This document shows, in pieces, positions 8,150 through 18,260 of a stretch of DNA of 64,000 nt. The notes beneath the pieces were generated by a model, which had not been told where the DNA came from, did not search any database, and saw only the letters and a list, made by a program, of their open reading frames with translations. Both the position numbers and the translations under genes were made by a program. The DNA is from Hyphomicrobiales bacterium (lineage in GTDB: Bacteria > Pseudomonadota > Alphaproteobacteria > Rhizobiales > Beijerinckiaceae). The first letter of the stretch is position 1. Each line of letters opens with the position of its first letter. The stretch is from NCBI GenBank assembly GCA_017302635.1, contig JAFLCX010000002.1, positions 868,975 to 932,974 on the forward strand. Reading direction: 5' to 3'.

Positions 8150-8971
8150 TTATCGTCCGAGCCGCCTGATTTCGCGCGCGAGTTGGCGCATGGCCTCAGT
8201 CAGCATCGGGCCGCCGCAAACGGTCAGGCGTTCGGGGAGTGTGATCCGCTTTTCAGCCGGAAACATGGCCTGGATGGCAGGGTGCAGCAGTATGGCCTGC
8301 CCCTGATCCTCGGCGCGGAATTCGGTACGGGTGAGCAGCAGGGCGTCGGGTTTCAGCGCGATGACCGCCTCAAGGCTCGCGAAACCACCCGCCTTGAAGC
8401 CCAAAGCGCCGGCTGCATTCATCAACCCGGCCTCACGCAGCAGGTCAGCCAGAAGGGTCTCGCTTCCGGCCACCCAGCCACGCCGGGCAAGCGGCAGGAT
8501 TTGCAAGGTCTTCCGGCTTGCTGCTTCGCGCAGCTCTGAAAGCGCGGCGTCAAAGGCGGCGAGGCGCTCGCTCGCTCGGGTCTCGACACCCAGCAACCGG
8601 CCCATCTCGGCGATCTGCGTGCGAGCCTCGGCGAGCGTGCGCGGGTCGTCGAACTCCACCAGTGTCAGGCCGCGCGCGGTGATGAATTGCCGGGTCTCGC
8701 GTTTCATGTAACGGCTGGAGACCACGAGATCGGGCCGGATCACCATGACCTCCTCCGCCGTGCCGGAGAGGATGGGGAAGCGCGCGGCGCGCGTGGCCTC
8801 GAAGGCCCGGGCCGGATCGCGTGCGAAGGGCGACAGCCCGACGATATGACGCGGTTCAGCAAGATCGATCAGAAGCTGATCGGTGCACATGTTGAGCGAG
8901 ACGATTCGCTGTGGCGCGGCTTGCCCAACGGCGCAGGAAAGCATCAGCGCGAGGGCTGAAAGCGCCCTCAC
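8150..8971 (-). CDS. btuF: Periplasmic cobalamin-binding protein BtuF (ABC transporter)
   Basis: 273-residue class III substrate-binding protein with a signal peptide (residues 1-18, cleavage after GQA) and the BtuF-like opening PQRIVSLNMCTDQLLIDL. It would capture cobalamin in the periplasm and hand it to the BtuCD permease. Its ATG overlaps the btuD stop by 4 bases, and it is the last gene of the btuB-C-D-F operon. Related proteins bind ferric siderophores; the upstream cobalamin riboswitch decides in favour of B12. Confidence 0.88.
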   Translation of the reverse strand: MRALSALALMLSCAVGQAAPQRIVSLNMCTDQLLIDLAEPRHIVGLSPFARDPARAFEATRAARFPILSGTAEEVMVIRPDLVVSSRYMKRETRQFITARGLTLVEFDDPRTLAEARTQIAEMGRLLGVETRASERLAAFDAALSELREAASRKTLQILPLARRGWVAGSETLLADLLREAGLMNAAGALGFKAGGFASLEAVIALKPDALLLTRTEFRAEDQGQAILLHPAIQAMFPAEKRITLPERLTVCGGPMLTEAMRQLAREIRRLGR

Positions 8972-9744
8972 AGCGGCGCTCTCGGCGTTAAAAACATCTC
9001 TCCATCAATCATTTGGCGCAGAACACTCACCTGATATACGGCGTGGAGATTCTCGTCGGTCAGCACTGTATCCGGGCTGCCCTGCGCGATGAGTCGCCCG
9101 CGATCGAGCAGCACGATCTCGTCAGCAAGGCGGGCGGCGAGGCCGAGATCATGCGTGACGGCAATCACCAAAGTGCCACGCCGGCTTTCGGCCTTCAGGT
9201 CGCGCATCACGCTGATCTGATGGCCGGGATCGAGCGAGGCCGTGGGTTCATCGGCCAAGAGGACGGGTGCCTCGACCGCCATGACGCGGGCGAGCATCAC
9301 CCGCGCCCGCTCGCCGCCCGAAAGGGTCTGTACGGGCTGGTCGGCGAGGTGCGTAGTGTCCGTCCGTGTCATCGCCGAGTGGATGGCACGGGCGTGATCT
9401 GCGGTGAGGCGCGACGGATCAGCCAATCCGTGCGGATAGCGTCCGAGAGCGACGACATCGCGCGCGAGCAGCGGCCAATAGACCTGATGTCCCTGCGGCA
9501 GGTAAGCGATGCAGCGCGCACGCTCGCGTCCCGGGATAGCGTCCATCGGGCGATCGCGGAACATCACCACGCCTTCCGTCGTGATCAGCCCGGCCAGCGC
9601 CTTGAGCAGGGTGGTCTTGCCCGCACCGTTCGGTCCGATCAAGGCCACAAAACGTCCGGGTGCAAAGCTCAGCGACACGTTCTCGACAATTGCGTTCGGG
9701 CCAATCCGGATCGTGAGGTTTTCAGCGGAGAGCAGGGCGCTCAT
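8968..9744 (-). CDS. btuD: Cobalamin ABC transporter ATP-binding protein BtuD
   Basis: 258-residue ABC ATPase. Walker A is GPNGAGKT (37-44), the signature is LSGGE (141-145), Walker B is VLLADE (161-166), and a switch histidine follows in VTHDLG. It powers vitamin B12 uptake through BtuC. Both junctions are 4-base overlaps (btuC/btuD and btuD/btuF), showing translational coupling. The FecCD/FepC class is indistinguishable by ATPase sequence alone; the assignment leans on the operon. Confidence 0.9.
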   Translation of the reverse strand: MSALLSAENLTIRIGPNAIVENVSLSFAPGRFVALIGPNGAGKTTLLKALAGLITTEGVVMFRDRPMDAIPGRERARCIAYLPQGHQVYWPLLARDVVALGRYPHGLADPSRLTADHARAIHSAMTRTDTTHLADQPVQTLSGGERARVMLARVMAVEAPVLLADEPTASLDPGHQISVMRDLKAESRRGTLVIAVTHDLGLAARLADEIVLLDRGRLIAQGSPDTVLTDENLHAVYQVSVLRQMIDGEMFLTPRAPL

Positions 9745-10787
9745 GCGATGCCTCCGGCGAGGCTTTTGCGCTGTTTCACGATCAGGAACAGGAAGAACGG
9801 CACACCGATGATCGAGGTCAGCACGCCAACCTTGATGTCGCTCGATGCGGGGATCAGCCGCACGGCGATATCTGCCGCCAGCAGCAGCGCCGAGCCTGTC
9901 AGCGCGGCGGGAAGCAGCAGGCGCGCGGGATCATGCCTCACCAGCGGGCGCATCAGATGCGGTGCGATCAGCCCGATGAAGGCGATCGTCCCCGCAACTG
10001 CCACGCTCGCACCGACGCCGAGCGCGACGCCGAGTATGACCAGAAACCGCAGGCGCTCCACCGGAACGCCGAGGCTCGCGGCCGCTTCCTCGCCGAGTGA
10101 GAGCGCACGGAACGCACCGCGTTGCGCAAACAGGATCAGCGCGGCAACGGCAATGAATGGCAGGCAGAGCATGACGTGGCGCATGGAGCGGTCTTCCAGC
10201 GAGCCGAGCAGCCAAAAGGCGATCTCGAGCGCTGCGAAAGGGTTCGAGGCAAGGTTCATCGCGAGCGCAGTTCCCGCGCCGGCCAAGCTCGAAACGGCGA
10301 GGCCGGCGAGGATCAGCAGCAGCAGCGAGGCGTTCCGTCCCGCAATCGCGATCAGCAGGAAAACCGAAAGAAACGCGCCCGAAATCGCCGCGAGCGGCAA
10401 TCCCCATGAGAGCGCATCATTGAGCCCGAGCGAGAGCGTGGAGACGGCAGCAAAGGCTGCGGCCTGCGGCGCGCCGAACAGGGAAGGGGCAGCCAGCGGA
10501 TTGCGCAAAAGGCCCTGCATCGAAGCACCCGCGAGCCCGAGCATTCCGCCGATCGCAAGCGCGAGGATGGCACGCGGCAGGCGGATTTCCAGCACGATCA
10601 CGCGATGCGCATCGCCGGGGGGCGTGACAAGGGCACGGGCCACTTCCATGATGGAAAGCCGCACCGGGCCAACGGCGAGGGACGTGAGGAACAGGATCGC
10701 GACAAGAGCCGCAAGCACGGGAACGATCGGGAACGGCCGCGCGCCCGTCGCCGCAACCGCCCCTTCTGTTCCCGTGCCTGCGCTCAT
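9741..10787 (-). CDS. btuC: Cobalamin ABC transporter permease BtuC (FecCD family)
   Basis: 348-residue polytopic permease of the FecCD family with about ten hydrophobic segments. GGMLGLAGASMQGLLRNPLAAPSL is trimmed here to its core GLAGASMQGLLRNPLA, a diagnostic motif, and GTIAFIGLIAPHLMR forms the coupling region near residue 245. It forms the inner-membrane channel for B12 with BtuD. The N-terminus is a short hydrophilic leader before the first membrane helix. It starts 10 bases after btuB and overlaps btuD by 4 bases. Confidence 0.9.
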   Translation of the reverse strand: MSAGTGTEGAVAATGARPFPIVPVLAALVAILFLTSLAVGPVRLSIMEVARALVTPPGDAHRVIVLEIRLPRAILALAIGGMLGLAGASMQGLLRNPLAAPSLFGAPQAAAFAAVSTLSLGLNDALSWGLPLAAISGAFLSVFLLIAIAGRNASLLLLILAGLAVSSLAGAGTALAMNLASNPFAALEIAFWLLGSLEDRSMRHVMLCLPFIAVAALILFAQRGAFRALSLGEEAAASLGVPVERLRFLVILGVALGVGASVAVAGTIAFIGLIAPHLMRPLVRHDPARLLLPAALTGSALLLAADIAVRLIPASSDIKVGVLTSIIGVPFFLFLIVKQRKSLAGGIA

Positions 10788-10797
10788 GCGCCCTGCC

Positions 10798-12780
10798 TTA
10801 CCACGTTGCAGTCACGCCGCCATAGAAGGCGCGGCCGGGTGTGCCGTAGTTGAAGACATCCTGATAGCGCGCATTCGTGATGTTCTCGACGCGGGCATGC
10901 AGCTTGAAGGTCTTGTTGAGCGTATATTCGCTGTAGATATCGAACCGCGCATAGGGCGCGAGGCGGTTGCGCTCATTGGCACTCGAGAAGCGCTCGCCGA
11001 ACAACTGCACTGATGGCGATATGAGCAGCCCCACAATCGGCGTGAACTCCATCGCGACGCGCCCCGAATGCTGCGGACGGCGGGCGAGGGTGAGGTTTGT
11101 CGATTTGTCCTTCGCCTGAAGGTAAGTGTAGCTCCCCGACACTGTGAGATAGTCCTCGATCAGGATCGCTTTCCCTGAAAGTTCGATGCCGGAGGTCGAA
11201 GCGCGCGCGACATTCACGTAGCAGCCGAAATTCTGGCCCACACGGCACCTTGCCGGGTTGGACTGGAAGTCGATCAGATCGCGGAAGCGGTTCATGAACA
11301 CCCCGACCGAGAGCGTCAGCCGACCGTTGATGAGCGATTGTTCTATGCCGGCATCAGCGCCAATGCTGTCTTCCGGACGCAGGCTCGCTGTTCCGTAGAG
11401 CGGCGAGAAACGCTGGAACAGGCTCGGGGCCTTGCCGCCCGTGCCGATGCTGGCGCGCAGCCGCGTGCCGGTCTCGTTCAGCGAATAGGCGGCTGTTGCA
11501 CGCCATGTGTTGAAGGAGCGGCTGTCGCTCACTTTGTCGTGCCGTCCTGCGAGCGAGAGCAGCAGCCGTTCACCCACCGGCAATTGCCAGAGACCGAACA
11601 AAGAGGCTGTATCCTGATGGCCGACGAAATCCTGCCGCCGCGGAGAGGGGGTGGGCGCGATGTTCTGCGTGTTCGAATGCGCGCGCTCACGCTCGAACCG
11701 GCTGCCGAGCATCAGGCTGCCGAACGCATCGAGCTTGAGCCGACCCTGATACTCCACGCCGTAGCGGTCACCCGTGAAGCCGTTTCGGGTCTCGAAGGCC
11801 TGCCCTGGGGCTGCAAGCGGGCCGAAATAGTCGCGCGTGAAGAAGACGCGATCGGAGCGGTTCGCGAAAATCTGCAGGCTATGCGTGAAGCGATCGCTCA
11901 GCGTGTCGAGTTCGGCCTTCGCATGCACCTGATAGAAACGCCGCGTGCCGACATTCGGCGTATCGGGATGTGTGCCGAAAGCCGAGTCGTATTCGGCGCG
12001 GGTATAGGTCGAGACCACGCCGAGATCAAAACGGAAACCCGTGCCGGGATCATAACCGATCCGGCCAAGCCCGCCGTAACGCGTGGTGGCGTCTTTCTCC
12101 AGCGGGCGAGAGGCGCGCTCGATGCGTCCGATGCGGTAGCCGTAATTCGAAAACCCCTCGATGCGTTGCGCCATGCCGGAAAAGGCGTAGCTCCACGCAC
12201 CCTGTGCGCCGGCGAACGAGCCGATTGTGTTCATCGTGCCATAGGAGCCCGCCTCGGTGCGGATGCTCGCGACTGGCGCGCCGCGGCCTTTCTTCGTGAT
12301 GATATGGACGACGCCGCCGATCGCATCCGAGCCGTAAAGCGCCGATTGCGGCCCACGCAGGACCTCGATCCGCTCGATGATGGCCGGGGCGATCATCGAG
12401 GCATCGAATTCGCCGCTGGGGCCAGAGGGATCGTTGATCCGCACGCCATCGAGCAGAACGAGGGTCTGCCCGGCATTCGCGCCCCGAATGAGGATGCTCG
12501 ATGCCTGACCGGGGCCGCCAGCCTGTGTCACCGAAAGTCCGGGCACCTGACGCAGCACATCGGAGAGGGTTGCGGGGTTCGAGCGCTCGATCTCGACTGC
12601 GTTGATCACTGTCACCGCGCTGCCCGAGCGCTGGACCGCCGTCGGGATTCGGTAGGGCGAAAGGGTGATTTCAAGAGGGTTTGCCGAGGGTTGGCGGTTC
12701 TGAGCCGAGCCGGCAAAGGGGAAGATCGTCGCAGACGCGACAAGAACGGCGGCCGCAGCCGCATGGGTTTTCCGGAACAT
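10798..12780 (-). CDS. btuB: TonB-dependent vitamin B12 outer-membrane receptor BtuB
   Basis: 660-residue TonB-dependent receptor. A signal peptide (about residues 1-26, ending FAGSAQ) is followed by a plug domain with SDVLRQVPGL and LVLLDGVRINDPSG, then a long beta-barrel ending in aromatic Trp, as outer-membrane barrels do. The ATG at 12780 was chosen over an earlier in-frame codon because it starts the signal peptide and has AGAGAGG just upstream. It is the first gene of the uptake operon and is directly preceded by a cobalamin riboswitch, which makes B12 or a cobinamide the likely substrate. Confidence 0.93.
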   Translation of the reverse strand: MFRKTHAAAAAVLVASATIFPFAGSAQNRQPSANPLEITLSPYRIPTAVQRSGSAVTVINAVEIERSNPATLSDVLRQVPGLSVTQAGGPGQASSILIRGANAGQTLVLLDGVRINDPSGPSGEFDASMIAPAIIERIEVLRGPQSALYGSDAIGGVVHIITKKGRGAPVASIRTEAGSYGTMNTIGSFAGAQGAWSYAFSGMAQRIEGFSNYGYRIGRIERASRPLEKDATTRYGGLGRIGYDPGTGFRFDLGVVSTYTRAEYDSAFGTHPDTPNVGTRRFYQVHAKAELDTLSDRFTHSLQIFANRSDRVFFTRDYFGPLAAPGQAFETRNGFTGDRYGVEYQGRLKLDAFGSLMLGSRFERERAHSNTQNIAPTPSPRRQDFVGHQDTASLFGLWQLPVGERLLLSLAGRHDKVSDSRSFNTWRATAAYSLNETGTRLRASIGTGGKAPSLFQRFSPLYGTASLRPEDSIGADAGIEQSLINGRLTLSVGVFMNRFRDLIDFQSNPARCRVGQNFGCYVNVARASTSGIELSGKAILIEDYLTVSGSYTYLQAKDKSTNLTLARRPQHSGRVAMEFTPIVGLLISPSVQLFGERFSSANERNRLAPYARFDIYSEYTLNKTFKLHARVENITNARYQDVFNYGTPGRAFYGGVTATW

Positions 12781-12792
12781 GTCTTTTCCTCT

Positions 12793-12809
12793 CTCGGCCC
12801 ACCGCCGAG
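12793..12809 (-). promoter_or_regulatory. Hairpin next to the btuB ribosome-binding site
   Basis: On the minus strand CTCGGC and GCCGAG form a perfect 6-bp stem with a 5-base loop. Its 3' arm abuts the AGAGG ribosome-binding site of btuB. It sits just after the riboswitch B12 box and could be the expression platform, closing the initiation region when B12 is bound. Confidence 0.5.
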
Positions 12810-12827
12810 TGATCGGAGTTGCACAAG

Positions 12828-13005
12828 CTTCCGGCCGGTCTCCTGGCTTGCGGCTCAAGCGCCTTTCTCGACCTTCCCAGTCCGATCGGACCAGTGGTGA
12901 TGCGAAAGAAGGCTCGCCGCCTACAGTTGCGGGGGCAGCCGCCGAGTTGGATCGAAATCCGCACGACGTTCCCGTTTCACCTCTCCCTGACGAGAGGCAC
13001 CGAAA
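12828..13005 (-). ncRNA. Cobalamin riboswitch (AdoCbl type) controlling btuB-C-D-F
   Basis: Read on the minus strand, the conserved elements appear in the right order: GGTGCC then GAAACGGGAA at the 5' side, then GCTGCCCCCGCAACTGTA, a CACTG stretch, GGGAAGG, and the B12 box AAGCCAGGAGACCGGCC at 12833-12849. This is the standard cobalamin aptamer. It ends about 50 bases before the btuB ATG. High B12 should lower expression of the uptake operon. Confidence 0.96.
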
Positions 13006-13138
13006 GCGTGGTGACGTTAATCACATGTTAGGATGTGCGGCAATCGGTTCGTGGCAAAAAAGTGGCGAGCTTCGCGGCAACGATTGTTTCAGCCCCGACA
13101 GGTTAGAGAGAGATCGAACCGGGAACCGAGCAGGCGGC

Positions 13139-14362
13139 ATGCGCATCATCATCATCGCCGATTACGGGATTGCCGAAGGTGGCGCGCCACAGGTCGCGCT
13201 GGCTTCTGCGGTCGCGTTGGCTGAGGTCGGGCATGAGGTGATTTTCATCCAGGGGATCGGCGAGGCGAGGGGCGGGGTGCTGGATGGGCATCCCGGCATT
13301 CGGCGCCTCAGCCTTGATGGTCGGGACGTCTGGTCAAAGCCTGTGCTTGTCGGTGCGCGCGACGGAATCTGGAACAAGGCGGCGGGCCAAGCCTTGCGTA
13401 GCGTACTCGCGCAATTTTCAGGAACAGAGACGATTGTCCATGTGCATCAATGGACGAAATTCTTCTCGCCAAGCCTCTTTGCTGCCGTCTTCGAAGCCGG
13501 CTTGCCGCTGGTTGTATCGCTGCATGACTATTTTCTCACCTGCCCGACCGGGCTGATGTATCGCTTCGATCTCAAGGCCCCTTGCACGCTCACGCCACTT
13601 TCAGTGCCCTGCATGCTCGCGCCGTGCGATCCGAAAAGTCTTGTCCACAAGGCGATCCGGGTGCTGCGCAGCCGAGCAGTGAAGAAGGTGTTGAAAGGGC
13701 GTGCTTTCACGGCTCTTCATGTCTCGGAAGTGGGGCGTGCGAGCATCGGGCGCTATCTGCCGGAGGGGGCGCGGCAGGTTGTTCTGGAAAACCCAATCGA
13801 ATGCGAAGATCACGGCCTGCGTGCCGAGCCGGTTTCACCCAAACTCGTCTATTGCGGGCGCCTCACGGAAGAAAAAGGCGTGCTTCTGATCGCGAAAGCC
13901 GCGCGGGAGGCGCAAGTGCCGTCGCTCTTCATCGGCGAAGGGCCGATGCGCGATGCCATTCTCGCGGTTGATCCCCAGGCCGAAATCACCGGCTGGATGG
14001 ATCGCGACGCCGTGCGGAAACGGATCGCGCGGGAGGCTCTGGCGCTCGTGGCACCGTCGCTCTGGCCGGAAACCGGACCGATGGTGATCGCCGAGGCTTT
14101 GGCATCCGGTGTACCGGTGATTGCCTCTGCCCGTGCCGGGGCTGCGGGGCGGGTGGAGCATGGGCGCACGGGTTTCGTGATCGAGCCGAAAGAGGGAGCA
14201 ATCCTGAGCGCCGTGCGTGAGCTTCAGAATGTTCCCGTTGCGCGCGAGATGGGGCGTGAAGCCTATCGTCGCTTCTGGGCCGATCCGCCGGGCCCGGCGA
14301 AACATGCGGCGAGCCTCGGAGAAATCTACGCACAGAGCCTCGCTGCACATCATCGTGCTTGA
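13139..14362 (+). CDS. GT4-family glycosyltransferase
   Basis: 407-residue GT-B glycosyltransferase. The N-terminus IIIIADYGIAEGGAPQVALA has the Gly-Gly acceptor loop of the family. The C-terminal half contains LVYCGRLTEEKGV, FIGEGP and the EX7E motif ETGPMVIAE (Glu311, Glu319) that binds the nucleotide-sugar donor. It probably adds a sugar to a surface polysaccharide or lipid; donor and acceptor cannot be told. A cysteine-rich insert (near FLTCPTGLMYR ... CTLTPLSVPCMLAPC) is also seen in some O-antigen or capsule glycosyltransferases. It stands alone between the riboswitch and tuf, with no polysaccharide cluster around it. Confidence 0.85.
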   Translation: MRIIIIADYGIAEGGAPQVALASAVALAEVGHEVIFIQGIGEARGGVLDGHPGIRRLSLDGRDVWSKPVLVGARDGIWNKAAGQALRSVLAQFSGTETIVHVHQWTKFFSPSLFAAVFEAGLPLVVSLHDYFLTCPTGLMYRFDLKAPCTLTPLSVPCMLAPCDPKSLVHKAIRVLRSRAVKKVLKGRAFTALHVSEVGRASIGRYLPEGARQVVLENPIECEDHGLRAEPVSPKLVYCGRLTEEKGVLLIAKAAREAQVPSLFIGEGPMRDAILAVDPQAEITGWMDRDAVRKRIAREALALVAPSLWPETGPMVIAEALASGVPVIASARAGAAGRVEHGRTGFVIEPKEGAILSAVRELQNVPVAREMGREAYRRFWADPPGPAKHAASLGEIYAQSLAAHHRA

Positions 14363-14456
14363 AATCGCCCCGATTCCCGCCTAAACGGCGGCCCGAGTTT
14401 GCGCCGGGCCGTTCCGGTGCAGCGTTTTTTTGGCGCCAGCAAGTCAGGGAACCCCG

Positions 14457-15647
<1,191 letters not shown>

Positions 15648-15692
15648 TCGGGCAACAAGCCAGTTCTGTCCGCCAAGCTTGTTGAATAAAGA

Positions 15693-15720
15693 CAAGGGGA
15701 GCCGTGTGGCTCCCCTTTTT
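15693..15720 (+). terminator. Rho-independent terminator after tuf copy 1
   Basis: AAGGGGAGCC-GTGT-GGCTCCCCTT forms a 10-bp stem followed by a T run. It closes the tuf transcript before the YbjQ gene. Confidence 0.93.
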
Positions 15721-15740
15721 GTTCCATTCGGGAGAATTCC

Positions 15741-16061
15741 ATGCTCATCACCACTGCCAATGATCTCGCTGGCTATCGCATTGTGAAGCATCTCGGTGTG
15801 GTGCGCGGTATCACGGTGCGTTCGCGCTCTGTTGTAGGAAACTTTTTCGGGGCGCTGAGCGCCCTGTTTGGCGGGCGCATCACGGTTTACGTGACGTTGG
15901 CCGAGAATGCGCGCACCGAGGCCTTCGAGCATATGGTCGACCACGCCAAGCTTGGTGGCGCGAATGCCATCATCGCGATGCGTTATGAATCGAACGAGAT
16001 CATGGCCGGCATCACGGAAGTGCTCGCCTATGGCACGGCGGTGATTGTCGAGCCCGCCTGA
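15741..16061 (+). CDS. YbjQ/UPF0145 family protein
   Basis: 106-residue protein of the YbjQ family, annotated in databases as putative heavy-metal-binding; its function is not firmly known. The conserved pattern is visible: IVKHLGVVRGITVRS near residues 14-28, a middle stretch with LAENARTEAFEHM, and GANAIIAMRYES near residues 74-85, followed by a hydrophobic beta strand at the C-terminus. GGGAGA precedes the ATG. Its stop overlaps the start of the aldo/keto reductase by one base (TGATG), so the two are translationally coupled. Confidence 0.88.
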   Translation: MLITTANDLAGYRIVKHLGVVRGITVRSRSVVGNFFGALSALFGGRITVYVTLAENARTEAFEHMVDHAKLGGANAIIAMRYESNEIMAGITEVLAYGTAVIVEPA

Positions 16062-16837
16062 TGGAGCGCGAGACGATCACGCTGGATCTGGCGCAGCTTG
16101 GCCTTGGCCTTACTGGCATCGGGCGCGTCTGGGGGCATGCGCAGAAGCCGGTTCCGCCCGAGAGCGAGGCGCGGGCCTTGCTCGAGAAGGCGTTCGAGCT
16201 TGGCATTCAGGTCTACGACACGGCACCCGCCTATGGCCTGAGCGAGCAGCGGCTTGGCGCTTTTCTGAAAAGCCTTTCCCGCGAGCAACGCGAAAACCTG
16301 TTCATCGCCACGAAATTCGGCGAGCACTGGAACGATGACGGCACGACGCGCGTCGATCATTCCTATGATGCCTTGATGCGCTCGCTGGATCGCTCCCTCG
16401 AGCGCCTCGGCGATGTCGATCTCGTGCAGGTGCACAAGGCGAGCGTCGCGGCGCTTCAGGGCGAGGATCTGCGTTGGGCGCTGGAGGCCGCGCAGGCGAT
16501 GGATATCCCGCAATTCGGAGCCTCGGTGAATGATCTTGAGGCGGGGAGGCTGGCCATCGACATGGGGTTTCACTGGCTGCAATTGCCGCTCAACATCGAG
16601 AGCCGGCAATTCGAGCCGCTGCTGGCCGAGGCCTGTGCGGCGGGCGTGAAGCTGATGACGAACCGCCCCTTCGCGAACGGCGCCGGGCTGGCCGGGCGAG
16701 CAGGGGAGGCGCGCGAACAATGGATGGCCGAGGCCGTTGCCTATGTGCGCGCGGCCAACCCTGATGGCATTGTGCTCACCGGCACAAGCTCGGTTGCGAA
16801 CCTGATCGCGAACCATCGGCTGTTTCACGCTTTGTGA
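16061..16837 (+). CDS. Aldo/keto reductase family protein
   Basis: 258-residue (beta/alpha)8 oxidoreductase using NAD(P)H. The tetrad is recognisable: Asp and Tyr in VYDTAPAYG (about residues 47-55), Lys in ATKFG (about 86) and His in LVQVHKAS. The C-terminal cofactor segment is short (VLTGTSSVANL). It is smaller than typical AKRs of 300 or more residues and belongs to the plant-pathogen/galactose-dehydrogenase-like side of the family; the substrate is unknown. It is coupled to the YbjQ gene by a one-base overlap. Confidence 0.85.
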   Translation: MERETITLDLAQLGLGLTGIGRVWGHAQKPVPPESEARALLEKAFELGIQVYDTAPAYGLSEQRLGAFLKSLSREQRENLFIATKFGEHWNDDGTTRVDHSYDALMRSLDRSLERLGDVDLVQVHKASVAALQGEDLRWALEAAQAMDIPQFGASVNDLEAGRLAIDMGFHWLQLPLNIESRQFEPLLAEACAAGVKLMTNRPFANGAGLAGRAGEAREQWMAEAVAYVRAANPDGIVLTGTSSVANLIANHRLFHAL

Positions 16838-16936
16838 GGGCAGGGGCCGGTTTCGCCCGGTCACCATGCCGCCGCCATTTTCGAGCAAACCTCTTGCCCC
16901 GATGCCTGAACCTTTGTAGAGCGTTCATCCGCGCAC

Positions 16937-17013
<77 letters not shown>

Positions 17014-17048
17014 CTTGCGCGTGATCTGAAAGAACCCACGATTTTTGG

Positions 17049-17084
17049 CCGATCGCCTCCGGACGTTGCTCGTCCGGCGATCGG
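17049..17084. other. Long inverted repeat between tRNA-Trp and the XpaC-like gene
   Basis: CCGATCG...GGACG at 17049-17065 pairs with CGTCCGGCGATCGG at 17071-17084 around a 5-base loop, with a 3-base bulge on the left arm. No clear T run follows on either strand. It lies between a plus-strand tRNA and the end of a minus-strand gene, so a bidirectional terminator or RNA 3'-end stabiliser is plausible. Confidence 0.55.
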
Positions 17085-17091
17085 TGTATGC

Positions 17092-17814
17092 TCACCGCTT
17101 CTTCACCTTCGCGGCTTTCACAATGTCATCGACCCGCGCCAGAATCGGTTGCGGGGCATGGGTGAAACCGGGATTGAGGTCCTTGAGGTCGTTCGAAAGG
17201 ATCGTGAGGTCCGCATCGAGCCGCGAGATTTCCGGGCTGGAGACGGTTTCGCGCGCCTCTTTCATTGCGGCATCGAGGCGGTAGAGCACATCGATCAGCT
17301 TCGCGCGGCGCGCTTCGTTGGTGCTCACGCGATCAGCCCGGTGATAGCCCTCGGCGAGATCGGCGGCGCGCGGCAGCAGGCTTGAGAAAAAGCGCCGCGC
17401 GAGGCCGAGGCGCTCGGGTTGCCCCACCACTTCGGCCAGAATCGCTTCAGCCTGATTGGCCAGCGATTTGAACTGCCCCGCAATCGCGCCATCCGAAATC
17501 GCGCCCGCTGCACCACGGATGCGGCCGATTTCTTCCTTCGCTTCGAGCAGCAGGTCGAAATGCACGGGCGGGGTGTAGGAAGATGTGGGAAAGGGCAGGG
17601 GCTCCTCGCGCGCCGGAACAGGCAGCGGAGGAGCGGCGGCCTTTTCCTTCCTCGCCCGACTCGACAGGATCATCCAGGCCACGAAGGCCATGATGACGGG
17701 GAAGGTTCCGATCGCCATCATGCCGAAAGCCATCAGCAGGAGCAGCGTGAAGAACACGAACGGGGCGAGCGCTGCAGCGAGCGCCAGAGCCGTCATTCCA
17801 CGAAACCAGCCCAT
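17092..17814 (-). CDS. XpaC-like membrane-anchored protein
   Basis: 240-residue protein with two N-terminal hydrophobic stretches (ALALAAALAPFVFFTLLLLMA and IGTFPVIMAFVAWMILSS), a Pro-rich linker, and a soluble helical domain resembling the XpaC family (named for 5-bromo-4-chloroindolyl phosphate hydrolysis), with FDLLLEAKEEIGRIRGAAGAI and LLPRAADLAEGYH. The biochemical role of the family is unclear. A GTG at 17835 is a possible start, but GGGAGA sits before the ATG at 17814. The gene runs against its neighbours and separates tRNA-Trp from secE, a pair that is usually adjacent. Confidence 0.72.
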   Translation of the reverse strand: MGWFRGMTALALAAALAPFVFFTLLLLMAFGMMAIGTFPVIMAFVAWMILSSRARKEKAAAPPLPVPAREEPLPFPTSSYTPPVHFDLLLEAKEEIGRIRGAAGAISDGAIAGQFKSLANQAEAILAEVVGQPERLGLARRFFSSLLPRAADLAEGYHRADRVSTNEARRAKLIDVLYRLDAAMKEARETVSSPEISRLDADLTILSNDLKDLNPGFTHAPQPILARVDDIVKAAKVKKR

Positions 17815-18050
17815 ATCCAGATGTCTCCCACGCACCGCGATGTGGTTGAGATGTGGCGCTTCGCGGGCCCGGGCGCAAGGCCCGAAATCAACCGGACGCG
17901 GCCTTGAAATCGCGATTTGACGGCACGACCTCTTTTCGCGTAAGGGGGTTCATCCCCGATATGACGAACCTCTTCCCCCGCGACCGCGCGGACGAGGGGC
18001 TCGTGGAGACGGGCAGGCATTGCGGCGCGGATGACGCCGGGGAGTGAAAC

Positions 18051-18242
18051 ATGGGGAAGCTGTTCCAGTTCTTCCAGGACGTGCGTTCGGAAGGCGCGAA
18101 GGTCACGTGGCCGACGCGCAAGGAAACCGCCATCACCACCGCGATGGTGTTCGTGATGGTCGTGCTGGCCTCCATCTTTTTCCTGCTGGCCGATATGGTG
18201 ATCCGCTGGGGCGTGAGCCTCATTCTGGGCATCGGCCGATAA
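18051..18242 (+). CDS. secE: Protein translocase subunit SecE
   Basis: 63-residue single-span SecE. It has the amphipathic FFQDVRSEGAKVTWPTRKET signature (conserved V-WP core) before one membrane helix (about residues 29-50). It clamps SecY, encoded at 49133-50464, in the Sec translocon. GGGGAGTG precedes the ATG. It is followed 18 bases later by nusG, the universal pairing. Confidence 0.96.
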   Translation: MGKLFQFFQDVRSEGAKVTWPTRKETAITTAMVFVMVVLASIFFLLADMVIRWGVSLILGIGR

Positions 18243-18260
18243 TCATCAGGGGTTGAAATC

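Noticed and set aside
16900..16936. Promoter for tRNA-Trp from TTGCCC and a nearby TGTAGA
   Set aside because: Boxes are poor and the spacing is ambiguous; not strong enough to annotate.
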